A DNA stretch of 64,000 nt, from NCBI GenBank assembly GCA_964304625.1, contig OZ199838.1:4030001-4094000 (forward strand), read 5' to 3'. This document shows, one piece after another, positions 1-12,840 of this stretch. Both the position numbers and the translations under genes were made by a program. This stretch comes from Kudoa neothunni (Eukaryota; Cnidaria). How positions within the stretch are numbered: position 1 is the stretch's first letter; every line of letters starts with the position of its first letter. Under the pieces are notes generated by a model. The model ran no database searches and was not told the DNA's origin. It saw only the letters and a list, made by a program, of their open reading frames with translations.

Positions 1-158
1 GACAATGAAACTAAAGGTTCCAACGCCCATCTTTCATGAGGAATTCCTCTGTGGATCACGAGCAAATCAAATTTTGCCACCCAACAATCCACATTTTCTC
101 CATCAAACAGATTCATATTAGTCACTGCGCCAATGTTAGAGCCAAAGAGGGACGCCAT
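1..158 (-). CDS. Partial ORF with gag-like start, runs off the window
   Basis: An open frame begins at an ATG at 158 and stays open for 52 codons to the window edge. Its start reads MASLFGSNIGAVTNMNLFDG and is followed by a stretch with regularly spaced Trp residues. The pattern of a Phe-Asp-Gly motif followed by a Trp about eight residues on is common at the start of Ty3/gypsy-type gag proteins. That resemblance is weak and rests on a short stretch, so a host N-terminal exon is also possible. It lies directly beside a Merlin relic on the same strand. No LTR is visible inside the window. Confidence 0.3.
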   Translation of the reverse strand, partial: MASLFGSNIGAVTNMNLFDGENVDCWVAKFDLLVIHRGIPHERWALEPLVSL

Positions 159-229
159 TTAAAAGCTACTTCAGTGATAGAGGATTAAGTTAATCTACCC
201 GTTACTATACTAATAATGCGCGTCACACA

Positions 230-640
230 TAATATAAAGTGTGCCCCAACAATTTCTATTACTATTTCTGCTGTTCTATCAGGGACTTCAATAAGAAACA
301 ATTTTCTTCCAATCGTCCTTTCCACGCCACCAAGCACTCATGCTCCGTTAACGTCATGATCTCGGTTGTATTTCCGCTTGCCAAATTTTGATTCATCGAT
401 TTTAACGATTATATTTTACCCACCAATGATGGTATCTTCAAAATCTAGACTGTCACCAACTAATTGTCTGAAATAATGACAATAATTTATGATTGCCTGG
501 GAAGAATGAGCAGTAATTTTTATCAAATCAGCTGTCTTCACGCCCACTAACAAATAATAAGATAATTTGAGGATTGCGTTAATTTTTAGTTTGTTGTGTT
601 TGAAAAATGTTTTTTCCAATATTGAAATTTATTTTACGCA
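230..640 (-). mobile_element. Merlin (IS1595/ISXO2-like) transposase relic, copy 1
   Basis: The minus-strand frame ending at 416 and the bases beyond it encode pieces of an ISXO2-like transposase: a segment ending LDFEDTIIGG, then KIDESKFGKRKYNRDHDV, then VLGGVERTIGRK and LIEVPDRTAEIV. The DES and VPDRT blocks are hallmarks of the IS1595/Merlin DDE family. The same blocks occur in the copy near 35 kb. The C-terminal third (the HT.IE.W..K region) is missing and the frame is interrupted, so this is a dead fragment. A TGA replaces the expected Trp codon between HDVNGA and VLGG, exactly as in the 35-kb copy. No clear inverted ends were found. Confidence 0.75.
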
Positions 641-1815
641 ATTCTTCCTGCAGCATCTCCAGGTTTTCCTGCGTTGCTAAAAATCGTCATAAATGCATTT
701 TTCACATATAATTAATGGCTGAAAAACATTATTTCAATTAAATATTTTGAATCCTCTTTGGTTTCAAATATATATTCTAAGAACACTCATCGGAGGGATC
801 ATAGTGAGTTAAATCGGTCACACTATCGTGAATAATTTAATGCTCCACATGACGCGAGAATCCGTCCCTTTTGAACCGGGCTTAAAATGGTGTATATCAA
901 ATGTGATCCAACTTTAATGATAAATATATCTAGATATTATGTCTCATTGAAGAATATGTAGGGAGACCCTATTTAGAAACAAATAGCATCAAGATTCTTA
1001 CAGTTAAAATTTTTAAGCGTTGTATCCTTGCATAAAATGTTATATTTTTGAATCAAAAAATTCACCAAATTTAATTCTTCAATAAAAATTAAACTTCATA
1101 TTTACATATTCTGATAACCTAATTTTGTGTTATGTTGACCTTTAAAGCGCACCTACAAATAATAGTGATCAAATATCCATTACTCTATTTTCAAAAATAA
1201 GAAAATATTATTTAAATCAGTCCGATAATTTATCGATATTTAATCTTAATAAATTAATACTAATGAGCTAGTTCACACGACGCTTAATATACAAATAGTT
1301 GAACATATTTGTATCTAAAAATTTGTATAAATCATATTAACTATTTATATAAATAAACATTTATTATATCCCTGTTAGGGCAAGGAACCATCGTTCAATA
1401 TAACAATAATAATATAGAGGCTAATATAAGGGTGTTTATATAGTTAGCGCCAACTGTATATTAATACACATAGGTAACGACCAAGATAATGTGTGTCATT
1501 ATATCTTTGACGCCGAAGACTAACTGTCAGCCCCAACAATCCCCATTGAGTAATTACACATCTTCATTGAATTTTCAAAGTAACTGTATTAATTATGATA
1601 GAATGTTCCTAAACGCTGAGTTTATATAATGGTGATTAAATGTAAGATATCATAATTAGAGAAACTTATTAAGATTTTAGAATTTAATTTAAAAGCGATA
1701 CTTCTGAATAAATCCGCCTTATAACAAGTTCTGCTGACAACAGAAAGAGTATTTATTCTATTATTTAACTCAATGAATAATATTACAGATATAGCTTCAT
1801 GTGGCATTATAATAC
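641..1815. other. AT-rich intergenic stretch without recognised features
   Basis: No supported gene, RNA or element end was found. Short ORFs on the minus strand near 1622-1807 are not supported by composition or any recognisable motif, although this stretch may hold a last short exon of the small gene model that starts at 2009. Confidence 0.4.
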
Positions 1816-2009
1816 TCGATCATAGCGTTTTTGTGCGCTCTCAATGACTTTGCAATTTAATATGGCAACATTATTTTTGTCCTAAAATTCAAACTGTTAG
1901 ATTCTCAACTTCAACTCTGAAAAGCGACAAAACGAATTACTGACGTTAAAAAACTATCCTCTTTAGTATCAACATCACTATTTTCTGCACTACTTTCGGT
2001 GTTGTTCAT
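1816..2009 (-). CDS. Possible small gene, two in-frame exons
   Basis: Exon 2009-1941 starts at an ATG and encodes 23 acidic residues beginning MNNTESSAENSDVDTKED. It ends at a GTAATT donor. Exon 1881-1816, after a TTTTAG acceptor, encodes 22 residues ending KVIESAQKRYDR and stops at a GTATTA donor. Both exons are whole codons long and the join is in phase. A short third exon after the AATAATAG acceptor near 1770 would end the protein at about 57 residues. I recognise no family. The acidic start and clean phases make it look coding, but three short exons can also arise by chance. Confidence 0.3.
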
Positions 2010-2219
2010 TGTGTAGGTATAACTACGCTACCTAGGGTACAAGTTTCATAAAATACAACATCACAGCTTTATACAGCTACATCGGTAATAATAAACAAAC
2101 TGGAACGACCAACCTATTAAATATACGTTTTTAAACTTTGTAAGATAACAATCATAATCAATCAACTTTATTTTACTTTCTACAGTGCAAAAAAGTAAAT
2201 CGATCGTAAAACTTATCTG

Positions 2220-2400
2220 CTGGGCCAATGGTCACTGCCAACATAAAAATCATATTCGTGTGTATCATTACAACGTAAAAATTTAAATTTGTGTTGGAAA
2301 TAAATTGAAAACTTGTTTTGTATCTGATTTGTAAACAATGGCTCAATATAATAAAAATGCTTATAACGATCAATAATTTTTGTTTTTGCGACGATTTTGA
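2220..2400 (-). repeat. Dispersed repeat, pair with 60845-60990
   Basis: On the minus strand this stretch reads through TCATTGTTTACAAATCAGAT-like sequence that recurs on the plus strand near 60870, with the flanking TAAGCAT and AAATTTTTACGT segments also shared over roughly 130 bp. Its minus-strand inner edge carries GGCAGTGACCATTGGCCCAG at 2239-2220, which resembles the inverted end of the Mutator-like element at 28142. The 77-codon ORF across it is therefore better explained as repeat sequence than as a gene. Confidence 0.55.
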
Positions 2401-2573
2401 TGTCAACCCCTCATTTATAAAATTAATCCGTATCTAAAAATATTTACAGCCTAAGTTTTTAAATAAAAGAGAGAGCAGATTAAATTTTAATATATGTATT
2501 TTTCCTCGGACGAGATATATAATCATGATTCATAAGATAATACACAAGAATAATTTCTGTTGAACTTTATTAA

Positions 2574-3666
2574 CCCTCAAATGGTACATCTTTGTATACA
2601 GCAAACCAATACTTAATAGATTCCAATTTTTTTGATTAATTATTGTATAAGTTTTAATTTTTATTTTATCTTGTAATGGTCATTGGGGTTAAATTTACCT
2701 CATGTTTTTTTTGATAGAAATTATTTCGAAAAATGTGAATTACTTCTAACTTAAATAAACAAAATTCCTATGAGTAGTTTTTGTAGAAAGTAAGGAAATG
2801 TTAGATAAATTAATTAAATCGCATGCGCGCATTATATGAAGATGTGTTATTCTAATGATTTCATTGATGAATTTTGTTTTTCAGAGAATGAACATCATGT
2901 TATTGACGAAATGTCTTCTTTTCGATGCTCCTTGTTGAAAAATTGTTGAAAAAATTGACCATAGAGACATTACGTTAAAAATTAGAGATACCACCATGCC
3001 TCCATTCATCACGAAATAAAGCCCCTTGTGGCAGCAATTTTGTATTCCGTGAAGAGTATATATTGGTATCTCATGTTCTCAATAATTCAAAATGCGTTAT
3101 TTTCTTAAAGAAATCGTTGAACAATTAAACAAAATATTGTTGGCAACAAATTCCACAAACAAAGCAATAAAAACAGATCTCATCATTGTTTATGCATTCC
3201 AACTGGAACCTCTTCTCAATGTAAAGCGAGAAACATGTGAATACAGTGAGAGGAAAAATGATAAAAAATCTTCTTAATGGCGCGAAAATTGTTCTAAGTT
3301 TTATTGTCCAATTCACGCATTTAAAAACTGTTTTAACTTCGTGTAACTTTCAAGAATTCTTTTTATGTTTTGTTTTAATATTTCAACTGGCTCAACACGT
3401 TTAATTCCGTTGAATTAACGCAATTACTTTATTAATGAACATCGATGTGTACCGATATGTGGGGCGGATCATATACGAGGCCGATTATCGCGGGGATTAC
3501 ATCAAAATTTAATATGCATTTGCCAATGTTTCATCTATAGGAATTAAAAATTATTCTACGATATTGATTATTGGACTTTTTAAAGTGTTATAATTCAAAA
3601 AAAATGTGGGGTAAAATTTACCCTAAAGTCCATTATACGTTCATCGTTTTTGGGACCATTAGAAGA
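2574..3666 (+). mobile_element. piggyBac-type element relic with TTAA flanks
   Basis: The block is bounded by TTAA at 2570-2573 and 3667-3670. The left end CCCTCAAATGGTACA and the right end TGGGACCATTAGAAGA are imperfect inverted repeats, and both ends carry an inner GGGGTnAAATTTACC palindrome (2685 and 3607). Inside, a plus-strand stretch near 3210-3320 encodes KRETCEYSERKNDKKSS followed, after a stop, by ENCSKFYCPIHAFKNC. This matches the cysteine-rich C-terminal zinc-binding domain of piggyBac transposases. The rest of the transposase is broken by several stops and shifts, and at about 1.1 kb most of the gene is gone. Confidence 0.75.
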
Positions 3667-3670
3667 TTAA

Positions 3671-4291
3671 ATTTCTCACCTTTAAGTATTCATATTATTT
3701 TTATATTATGAATAATGATATTTTAACAGTAATATTTTATGGAATATAATGCAATTATGTGTAAAAACAAATTACGTTGTTTAAAATGACGATATTTCAA
3801 ATTTTTGAACATGTATTCTAGTGTTATAATGTGTTCAGCTTATTGCTAATTTGTTTTTAAACATATAAAAATCACTATGACATTTGAAACTATTTTGGAG
3901 AAAAAATTACAAATGATGCGCCATAATAAAGCAATTTACGTCTTGTCCATTTAGAATTTAAATGGACATTGGGCTTGAAACGATCGAATATTTATGACAC
4001 AAAGATCCAAGATATTATTTCTATTATCTAATATTCATGTAAATTTAAAGATCCCCAAATCCAAAACAGTTAAAATTTATTAGGACAAAAATTTAAGGAT
4101 TAATAAATAAAAAGTTTTGTATAAACATCTATATTATTAGATGTCAGGAAAGTGTTATCATCTCAAAAAAGATGCTTCATTATTCGGGATGAAAATAATC
4201 TTTATTTTGGATAGTTTCAATGAAGATGAAAATAAATTACAACGAAAAGGAATGAAATAAAACATCTGAACAACTTGTGAATTTATATCGT
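3671..4291. other. Intergenic stretch, short palindrome only
   Basis: No gene is supported. A hairpin-capable segment near 3946-3968 (GTCCATTTA, short loop, TTAAATGGAC) followed by ATTGGGC resembles one near 25090, so it may be the end of an unidentified short repeat family. Confidence 0.4.
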
Positions 4292-5938
4292 TTAAGATAT
4301 TTTTTTGGCCGTGTTATCGGATGATTTAAATGGATCCCCTCGAAGGACACCCACGAGAATAACGATGTGAGCCAAATTCAAAATAACACTACAATGTATA
4401 TTTTGTGGATACACATTGTAGCAATATTCTACTAGCAGCATCAGTAAAAACCTATAAATATACTCAAATCGACACAAACATCCAAACTACCTCATAAAAT
4501 ATGGTATATTGGTGTTCCAGAGCAAGTACGGAATCGTGTGATAGTACCACACATAGAAATTATAATGAATCGATCTACTGAAAGTAATACCAATAAAGTT
4601 GCTTAGAAACATAGTGTATATAATGACTAGATTGTTAGTTTGAATAACTGAATGGAAATAATAAAATAAAAAAGTACAATCATTGGTAATTATATCTGTA
4701 GGTTCGGATGGTTTTTGATAAAAATCGATAATATTTAAACCATTTGATCCTCTTTTATTGCGAAATACTTGAATTTGTGAATAATACCTACGAATATATT
4801 AAAAATACCAGACAGTTATAAACAAATTACCTGATACATTTGCGATACATAAGATAGAGAGAAGTAAGTTGCATGGTCACCAATAGCACATGTAACTTTC
4901 GTGAAGAAAACACTTCAGGGGACATAAAACGGTTAGATATTCCAGAATAGTATTTGAACTGTCTAGTCAATTCAAATGCACATTTTATATAATCAATCGG
5001 ATATGTTATTAAGAATTCAAAGGCTAACCCAATCTATTTTGTTGAGTTATAATGGATTTTATCATTACCATTAAAGAATACTTGTATGAGGGCACATAAT
5101 AAAATACGTTTCAGCGTGCCCATAAGAGTGAATCTTGCTCGTAGCAATAATAACAAGCCTGGTGCAAATAAAAGTATATTCATTTTCACACTGGTTGCCA
5201 GGCTATATTAAAACTTAAGTTGGTTTGTTGGAAATAATGCAAATAACCTAAAGATAGCACATCCAATAGTCCACCGATCTTTCATCATCAAATAAATTGA
5301 TAAATAAACCAAAAGAGTTGCAATGCAATCATTATGAAGACGTAATGTAAACAGAGCGTGCACTCGATACGATGTCAGACACATCCAACCTATCATCAAC
5401 ATTCTGTCTCTCTAGCAAACAGAATTATTGTCCATTGGTATAATAAAATTTCAAAAATGTACCAATTTACTGTTTTTGTAAATTAAAAACACAGAAATGA
5501 TGACCATAATATAAATGAAATGAAAAATATATTGAGCTCTAATGATATCAGTTCCATTTGAGGTTATTTGATATATCCAATTAAATAAATAAACATGTCC
5601 CGCTGGATAACTATAAAGGATGATTTAAAAGAAACCGACGTCAGAATGATCAAAAATATTTACACCAAAGGACCAGTTCCTCCAATAAACACTGAAAAAT
5701 TTCTTTCCCCATTATAGTAATATTCTGCAAATTGCATATAACTTTTCCAGTCATATTCTGTATCTAAAAATGTATTGATCAGTTCTTACTTCTAGCATTT
5801 CAACTCGATCCAACGTGAATTCACTATTATCAGATTACATGCTACATGATGAATTATCCATAATCCAAACACTAATTCAAACAACAGTAGAGCAAATGAA
5901 GCAAAGTTAAACCATATATCTGATTCTAACAACCTCAT
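4292..5938 (-). CDS. ALG3: Dolichyl-P-Man:Man5GlcNAc2-PP-dolichol alpha-1,3-mannosyltransferase
   Basis: Nine exons join in phase to 414 residues plus stop, close to the 438 of the human protein: 5938-5839, 5763-5664, 5610-5463, 5411-5248, 5202-5069, 5023-4831, 4787-4678, 4626-4491 and 4451-4292. All introns are GT-AG, 39-75 nt. ALG3 is a multi-span ER membrane enzyme that adds the first lumenal mannose to the dolichol-linked N-glycan precursor. Family blocks seen in order are [80 protein letters not shown] and [20 protein letters not shown]. The start at 5938 is the first ATG in frame and gives a slightly shorter cytosolic N-terminus than usual. No break was found, so the gene looks functional. 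Confidence 0.93.
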
Positions 5939-6294
5939 TTTATTACTAATAGAATGTTATATTAATGTTTGTTAGTTATGTTTAATCACCATTAGTGTTG
6001 TATCTACGACAACCAAAAATCAAACAGTGCTTCGTCAGCAAAATAAGAGGGTTATCGCCGATTCACTAACAAAAAACAATTAATTCAATATTTACCGATC
6101 ATATAAATAATTGATTAAGATAATTTGATCTATCATTTAATTATATGAACTATTAAAGGCGAGGATAAACATTTTCGTACCCACAAGTTCCGTATGTACG
6201 CTAGATTAAAGATTTTCAATTTATTTGAAATAGTGCATACACCGTAAGAAATTATTCTGCGCTTAGATTACGACTCAACAAGAACTTTTATTAA
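5939..6294. other. Intergenic, upstream of ALG3
   Basis: AT-rich sequence between the ALG3 start and a MITE. It probably contains the ALG3 promoter, but no core motif can be assigned with confidence. Confidence 0.4.
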
Positions 6295-6531
6295 CCCCTA
6301 GAGGATAATATTGGGTTCCACGAGCATACTTCTATATTATTTTATTTTTAAACTCACTATGTTCCATGTATTCTCGCCAGAATTTCATTTATTATTTTAA
6401 ATAAGTATTACCTTTCGGCTGATGTAATAGAACTGGTTAAACTTTTAATGAAAATACACAAATTATAACAAGTTTTACAATAAAATAATAGAAAGGTGAT
6501 CCCCCCGGATCCCAAGATTATCCTTAGAGGG
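6295..6531. mobile_element. TTAA-flanked MITE (piggyBac type)
   Basis: A 237-bp block lies between TTAA at 6291-6294 and TTAA at 6532-6535. The left end CCCCTAGAGGATAATATTGG and the reverse complement of the right end, CCCTCTAAGGATAATCTTGG, are inverted repeats that continue to a shared GGnTCC. There is no coding content. The TTAA target and CCC start point to mobilisation by a piggyBac transposase. Confidence 0.75.
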
Positions 6532-6612
6532 TTAAGAATTGTTTTAATATTGTGGATTACGCCCGAAATTTTCATATATTAGATTGTACTCTAATCCCCT
6601 TGAATCGCTCAG

Positions 6613-6823
6613 CTAAAGTTTAACGCGTCCATTCGTATAATTGTTGATCTAAGATTATTATGTTTGAATAGTGGTGAAATTTCCTAAATACCTTTCTGTT
6701 GCATTTTTTATTCTTCTCAAAGGGTAGATCATTTCGCAATAATTTCCATATTTTTAGTGTGCCTATGAAGTTGTAGAAAAGGAATGAAAGTGTAAAAGCT
6801 ACATAGCGATTCCAATAGAACAT
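6613..6823 (-). CDS. Possible 55-aa single-span membrane protein
   Basis: Exon 6823-6692 starts MFYWNRYVAFTLSFLFYNFI, a good N-terminal transmembrane segment, then turns basic (KNKKCNRK) at a GTATTT donor. After a 43-nt intron, exon 6648-6613 adds INNYTNGRVKL and a stop. The join is in phase and the intron size fits the neighbours. The layout (one short hydrophobic span, then a positive tail) is typical of small inner-mitochondrial or ER membrane proteins, but I recognise no family. It could still be a chance ORF. Confidence 0.35.
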
Positions 6824-7106
6824 TGTATCAATAGATGAAAACTCATTTTGAAATAAATAGTATTAATCCGTTTGATTGATGTCGTAAATTATGTCACATT
6901 TTTAGCTGAAGCAATCTATTTTAGTATTTACTAGTAGCTCGGGAGAGATTTTAGGGTTTATCTTAAGTGATGAAACAATTCTCATATAAACTTCCTTATA
7001 AATTTATGTAAACTTTAACAGGCATAAGTTTATTTGAATACAACCCTCTTAATTTTCCTTATTTCGCTTTCTTTGAACATTACATTTAACAGTATGTAAA
7101 AGTTAT

Positions 7107-7256
7107 TGTGGGGACTCTTACAGATCTACGCTCTAATGAAGACACGTTTAATTGTAACTGTCGAACGTTTTATATGATAAGTAATCAATAGTCGTAGTAT
7201 ATTATAATTCCCTTCATAGTATATAATGGAGGTTAATGGATATAGGATTCGTGACA
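7107..7256 (-). repeat. 3' LTR of the BEL/Pao element
   Basis: This 150-bp block starts tgtggggact and ends gtgaca on the plus strand. It matches 12841-12992 over its whole length with roughly 10 percent differences. The ends fit the 5'-TG...CA-3' rule for LTRs. Confidence 0.85.
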
Positions 7257-10200
7257 CTCGCCTGAAACATTTGGACAGGTTTCCAGTTCTTCGCTTCTAG
7301 AGGATATAAATGCATCAAAGATCTTTTGAAGCACCTTCTGTCAGCATTCTCAACCAATGCAGACCTGATTTCATCATCAGATGATTTGACCAACTCAGAT
7401 ATTCTCGCGAATTTCCATTTCTTCCAAGGAAGATCTTCTTGGAATATGACTACATCTCCCACTTTAGGACGCAGATTTCATAAGCTTCGAGGACTTGGAA
7501 TAGAATTAATGTATCTTTCACGGAGATTATATAGGTATTCACCTTTCCATCGGTTCTAAAATTTTCTAAGGATTGTGTTACCTCTTCTCCAGTTTTTTAT
7601 AATTCCAGTTCTTGATTTATCTAACTCATCAGTATCCATATCAGACGGTTTCTTTACTTCAATACAATCACGTCTAGGATTCAACATCAGGAAGTCATTT
7701 GGTACTATTGGTCGAAGAACTGGATCTTCATCAACGTAGGTAAGCGGTCGGTTGTTTATCACAAATTCAACCGCTAATAATATTGTTTTAAGTTTATATT
7801 TCCCAGAGCACATGTAGTCCAATGACTTTTCTAGGCAGCTTTTTGTAATACCAATCAATCGCTCATATACTCCACCTTGCCAAGGTGCTAATGGCGTCGT
7901 AAATTTCCGATTTATATCATTGGAAACAAGGCATTCCTTCATGATTGCAGAAGATAACACAAACTGAGTTGCATTGTCCGAGATCACTTTAAGAGGTGCG
8001 CCTCTTCTGGCTATCAGACGACGAAATGCCGGCAAAAACTGATGCGAGGTGAGATTATGCACAATTTCCAGATGGATAGCCCTCACCACCAAACAAGTGT
8101 ACAAACATACCCAAATTTTCTTTTCTTCTCCAGAACATTTCAGTTTGATTGGTCCCATATAATCCACTCCAATGTAGGTAAAAGCAGGAGTTTGGTTAAC
8201 CCTGCTATATGGTAATGGAGGAAACGATGGCACTCTGAATGGTTCGGCGTTTAGTTTCAGACATTTTTTTCATTTTCTAATTCCATGTTTAACTTGTTAT
8301 TATCTTTTCCGAATCCAATATTCAGATCTAATGTGTGCTAATGTATATGACGTTCCAATACGATAGGTTCTAGCATGAGCATCCATTATTACAAGCTTCG
8401 TGTACGCTGGCTTGTTGGGAAGAAGTTTTGGATTTGTTTCGTCTACTTTCAATACAGCATTTTCTATTTGACCAGCGCAACGAATCAAACCAGTTTCGTC
8501 GATGAATAGTTTTGGCAATGTTTCAAAGTCTATAACACGGTTATGTTCGATACATTGGCGAATTTTGGCTAAGTGTGTTTTTTGTATGAAGAGATTCCAA
8601 AGTTGCTTCGAATTTCTCATGTCATCGGTTTGCAGACTACCACGTTTAATGTTAACTTTTTTGATACTGTTGCAAAATCGAGAAAACCACGATGTTACTC
8701 TAAGTAGTTTTTGTAATGATGAAAATCGATCAATTTCTATTTAATACGGCGAGCATATATTTTCCCCATTTAATGTATCAACAGCAGTATTGACGCATTG
8801 TTTTTGATGTTTTCGTATTTCTGAATCAATCTGAACCATATCAATCAAGTTATCATAGCTAAAGTTCCAATCATTTTTATCAGATGCGATCCAAGACGGT
8901 CCGTGCCACCAGTGGGAACAATTTTCTATTTCTTTTGAGGTTATTTCCCTTGTAGTAATATCCGCAGGATTATATTGGGTAGGTGCATATTTAACTTTTA
9001 TGTATGGGTTGGACTTGATTTCAGCAATTCTATTACCAGCAAAAACTGAAAGATCTTTGTTAGAACTGAGCCAGTGAAGGACAAATTTGGCGTCTGTGAA
9101 GAGATGGCAATTAATGTTAGGAATGTTTAATTGTTGCGAGACGAATTTCGTACAGCGATTTGTTATTGTAACTCCTATAAGTTCCAATCTTGGTATCGTC
9201 GTTTCTTTTATTGGAATCACTCGCGATTTCGCAAAGATTAGTTCGGTACTCCAATTTATGTCATTAAACCACCGTAAATAAATGGTGCAACCATATGCAT
9301 CTTTAGAGACGTCAGAAGACGTTACTAGGTTCAAATATTTTCTCGAATTCTTGTTGATGTACTTTTTTTTCTTTATATTTTTAATGTAGTAGATGTCACG
9401 CAGACAAATTTTCCATTGTTAAGAATCATTCTCATCTAATTGCTCATCCCATCTTTTGGATCTTTTCTGTTATGTACATAATCCGTGAGCAGCCCTGACA
9501 AAATCTTGGAAGAATCCACTGTAAATAATCTATGCCATCAAAATCAAGACCAATCATCCTTTGTTTAATTATCACACTTGTAATATGTACTTATCTACGA
9601 AATGGTAAGGGAAAATCATCCATCTCTGTCTCCCTGTCTTACACACACCTATTGTCATTCCTTTCCCGATGATTCCTCCACAATGCGGCTGGCGCTAATA
9701 TTGATTCGTCGTGTATAAACCCCAAATTAGCTGCTAGTTCCTTATCCTTTTATTTTTGTTGTATTTTGTGTCAACGTGTTTTCTTTTGCTAACCGCTTTC
9801 TAAATTTGGACATAACATTTTCCAAAGGTTTTTCAGCAGAATCTTCCCTTTTAATAACACTGGACAGAATAATCCCATTGGATCATACAATTTAGCCAAT
9901 TCTTTTGCTATCTGTCTTTAGTCACTTTATTGGCTGAAAATAGCGACGCGTTGCAAGGAATAGTACCCTCACTTACGTCCTATTTAAGACCGAGCATATT
10001 AACGTTTTCATTATTTAATAATTTTTCAGTTGGTATGTTGTCATTTATTTCAGTTTCATTGGACTTCCATCCATGCAGACTCATAGAACTTTCCATGAAA
10101 ATTTTTTTCATCTCTTCGTAAGTGGATGAAGCTTCTTCTACTGAGTCCAGACCAATTACAAAGTTGCCCATATATAAGGATTCCATAATTTTTTGGATAT

Positions 10201-12840
10201 TGTCGAGTTTGGTATCAGAATGTGATGCTTGAGAGTGAAGCTCAAAAGAAAAGGAGATGATTTTATATCAAATGGTATTCTGGTAAACCTATTGACCGAA
10301 ATGTTATTAGCATTTACATTGTCGTTGATGCTTTTTAGCCAGAGGAATCTCGTCAAGTCCCTTTCTTCTTGTTGGATTCCTATCTGTGAGAATGCCTTTT
10401 CTATGTCACACAGCAAGATTATTTTGTGAATTATCATTCTCGTTAATATTCCAGTTAGATCATTCAAAGGTATGGGTCTTTTCAACAGACAATCGTTTAA
10501 GCATTTTGCTCCTTTACCGGATTTATATGAAGCGTTGTACACCACACGACATTTTGATAATGACTTGTTAGTCAGAATTATCAAATGATGTGGAGTATAA
10601 TGACATATGTTGTCTTCATTCCTGGAATCCGCCACTTCGATAACACCATTTTACTGTTGCTGTAGAATAATATCATCGTATCGTTTTAACATATCTTTTT
10701 TAATGTACAGTCTCATCACCAAACTCTTGAGTTGATGATAATATATAATATTTTGTATAGTTTTCTGGAAGAGCTTTAATGTTTGGTTTGGTTGGCCATT
10801 TTATATGATACCGATCCTGATGAAATTCCACCGTCTGGTTGAAATGTTCGACTGCCATAGCATCATCTCTTGTTAGAGGATCATATGTAATACCAATGGT
10901 GTCCAATTTCCAAATTTTGATTAAATCCTCCCCCGTTGCTTCTTTGCTTCTATCGCATCTTCTTCTATTATAGGATCCACGCTTCTCTTTTTAGGAAATG
11001 CGTAAAATTGAACTTCAGGTGTTCTTTCCAACGTGTTCTCAATACGACCAGAAATGATGGTTCCAAATATGGTTTTAACAAAGTATGCGTCATTCGACGG
11101 AATTTTCGATTTTGAAATAACTATGTCCCAGAAATAGACCGAACCAAGTAAAAGATAAATGTCTGCGTCTTCGTGAGGTTTTATTTCCTCTGCAAACGAC
11201 TTATCTACCGGGTTGTACTCAAAAAATTTTCCCATGATGGTATATTGATTGAAGATGATATCTTTTCCATCATATTGGCATTAATATTGAATATATCTCC
11301 ATTTTTGGGGTAATGCCAAACGTAACTTTAGATGCAGTTATTTGTTTTGCATCATCGGATTCAAAGTTTGCAATTGATAAGATTGTTTTATTACCATTTG
11401 GTACTTTGAGTTTGAGCACGATTGAGTCTGGCACATAGGTGGATGCACTTCCTGAATCTAACACCACGTTAGTTACAATATACAATTCTGGCTTTTCTGT
11501 ATTTATCAATTTTGCTCTTAATGTTGGAATTTTTGATGATTGAATTTTCATGTGTGTTTTGGTATAAAATTGAGATTCATTATTATTATTATTCTAATTT
11601 TTAGTATTTGTTAAAACATATAAGTTGTTTAGATTAGATTTATGTTTTCTTAGGCAGAGACTTCTGTGATGGTTATTCGATTTACAATGATAACACGTTT
11701 TTCTCATTTTAAAGTCATTATTTCCATGTGAGTTTAGACATCTCGTATATTTACCTTTTAATTTACTCATTCTTTCTTTTACAATAATGTAAGTTTTACA
11801 ATAGTCACTCCAGTGAGGACCATTGCAAAAAATACATTTATTTGTTGTTGAAGGAGTTTTTTCGTGATTTCTAGTCTCAATATCATTCGAATGTTTAGGA
11901 ATTTTCCAATAACCATAATTGTACATTTGTTCACGAGCCTGTATGAGTTTCTCATTCGTTATTTTAAAGATTTCACTGATCAATTCTCCACCTTTTTTGT
12001 TCCGCGAGTTATAGCCTAAACATAACATAACTAGGAACTTAGAAAGTATCAGTGGAACCATGAAAGTATCGGATATGCTTTCGCCAAGATTTTCCAATTG
12101 TTTGATAATTGATTTTATCTTGTTAAAGGTGTATCTTAAGTTGTATACCTCATCCGAAGTAGTTAACAATTGATTTAGTTGCCCATACAACATTTTTGCT
12201 AGAACGGTCGCTCGATCATATCGGTCTTTTATCATATCACATGTGATTTTATAGGTACAAGCCTCCAGAACAATATCCATAATCAATCTTTTCGTTTCGC
12301 CGAAAAGAACTGATCTTAGATAACATAACTTGCTATAATCACATAATTCAGTTGAGTTTCCCACAAGTATCTCAAAATTCTCCCAAAACTGTTCCCATTT
12401 ATAAGGAGAACCATCAAATTTTTCAAATTCGATTGTTGTTAGTTGCACGTTTGGTTTATTTGTTTGAATTTTGAGCGATTTTTCATCCATTGATAAATTA
12501 TCATATTCAGGTTTAAGGTTCGAAATGAACACTAGCTTTGCTTCTTCAGATTGGATCATTTCATCCATGTCATTAATCAACAGTTCTATATCAACGATAA
12601 AATCTGCATAATTCGTTTGACCGTTCATCGAATCATTTTGAAGGAATTCTGAGACATATTCCTTGTATGGGTTGAAAAGACATTTCAGTTTTCTTCTCAA
12701 TTTTTCCAGTATAACAGTGCTCGTTTCATCTCTCATGTGAAGTTGAGCTTATTAAGCAATAGCGTTAATTTTGCTTTCAATCGATGATAACAGTACGATT
12801 TCAGAGTTTTCAGATACATTATCGTCAGCGGATGCCATAT

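Noticed and set aside
2173-2406. 77-codon minus-strand ORF with hydrophobic start
   Set aside because: It lies within a dispersed repeat with a partner at 60.9 kb and a Mutator-like end, and the partner does not keep the frame.
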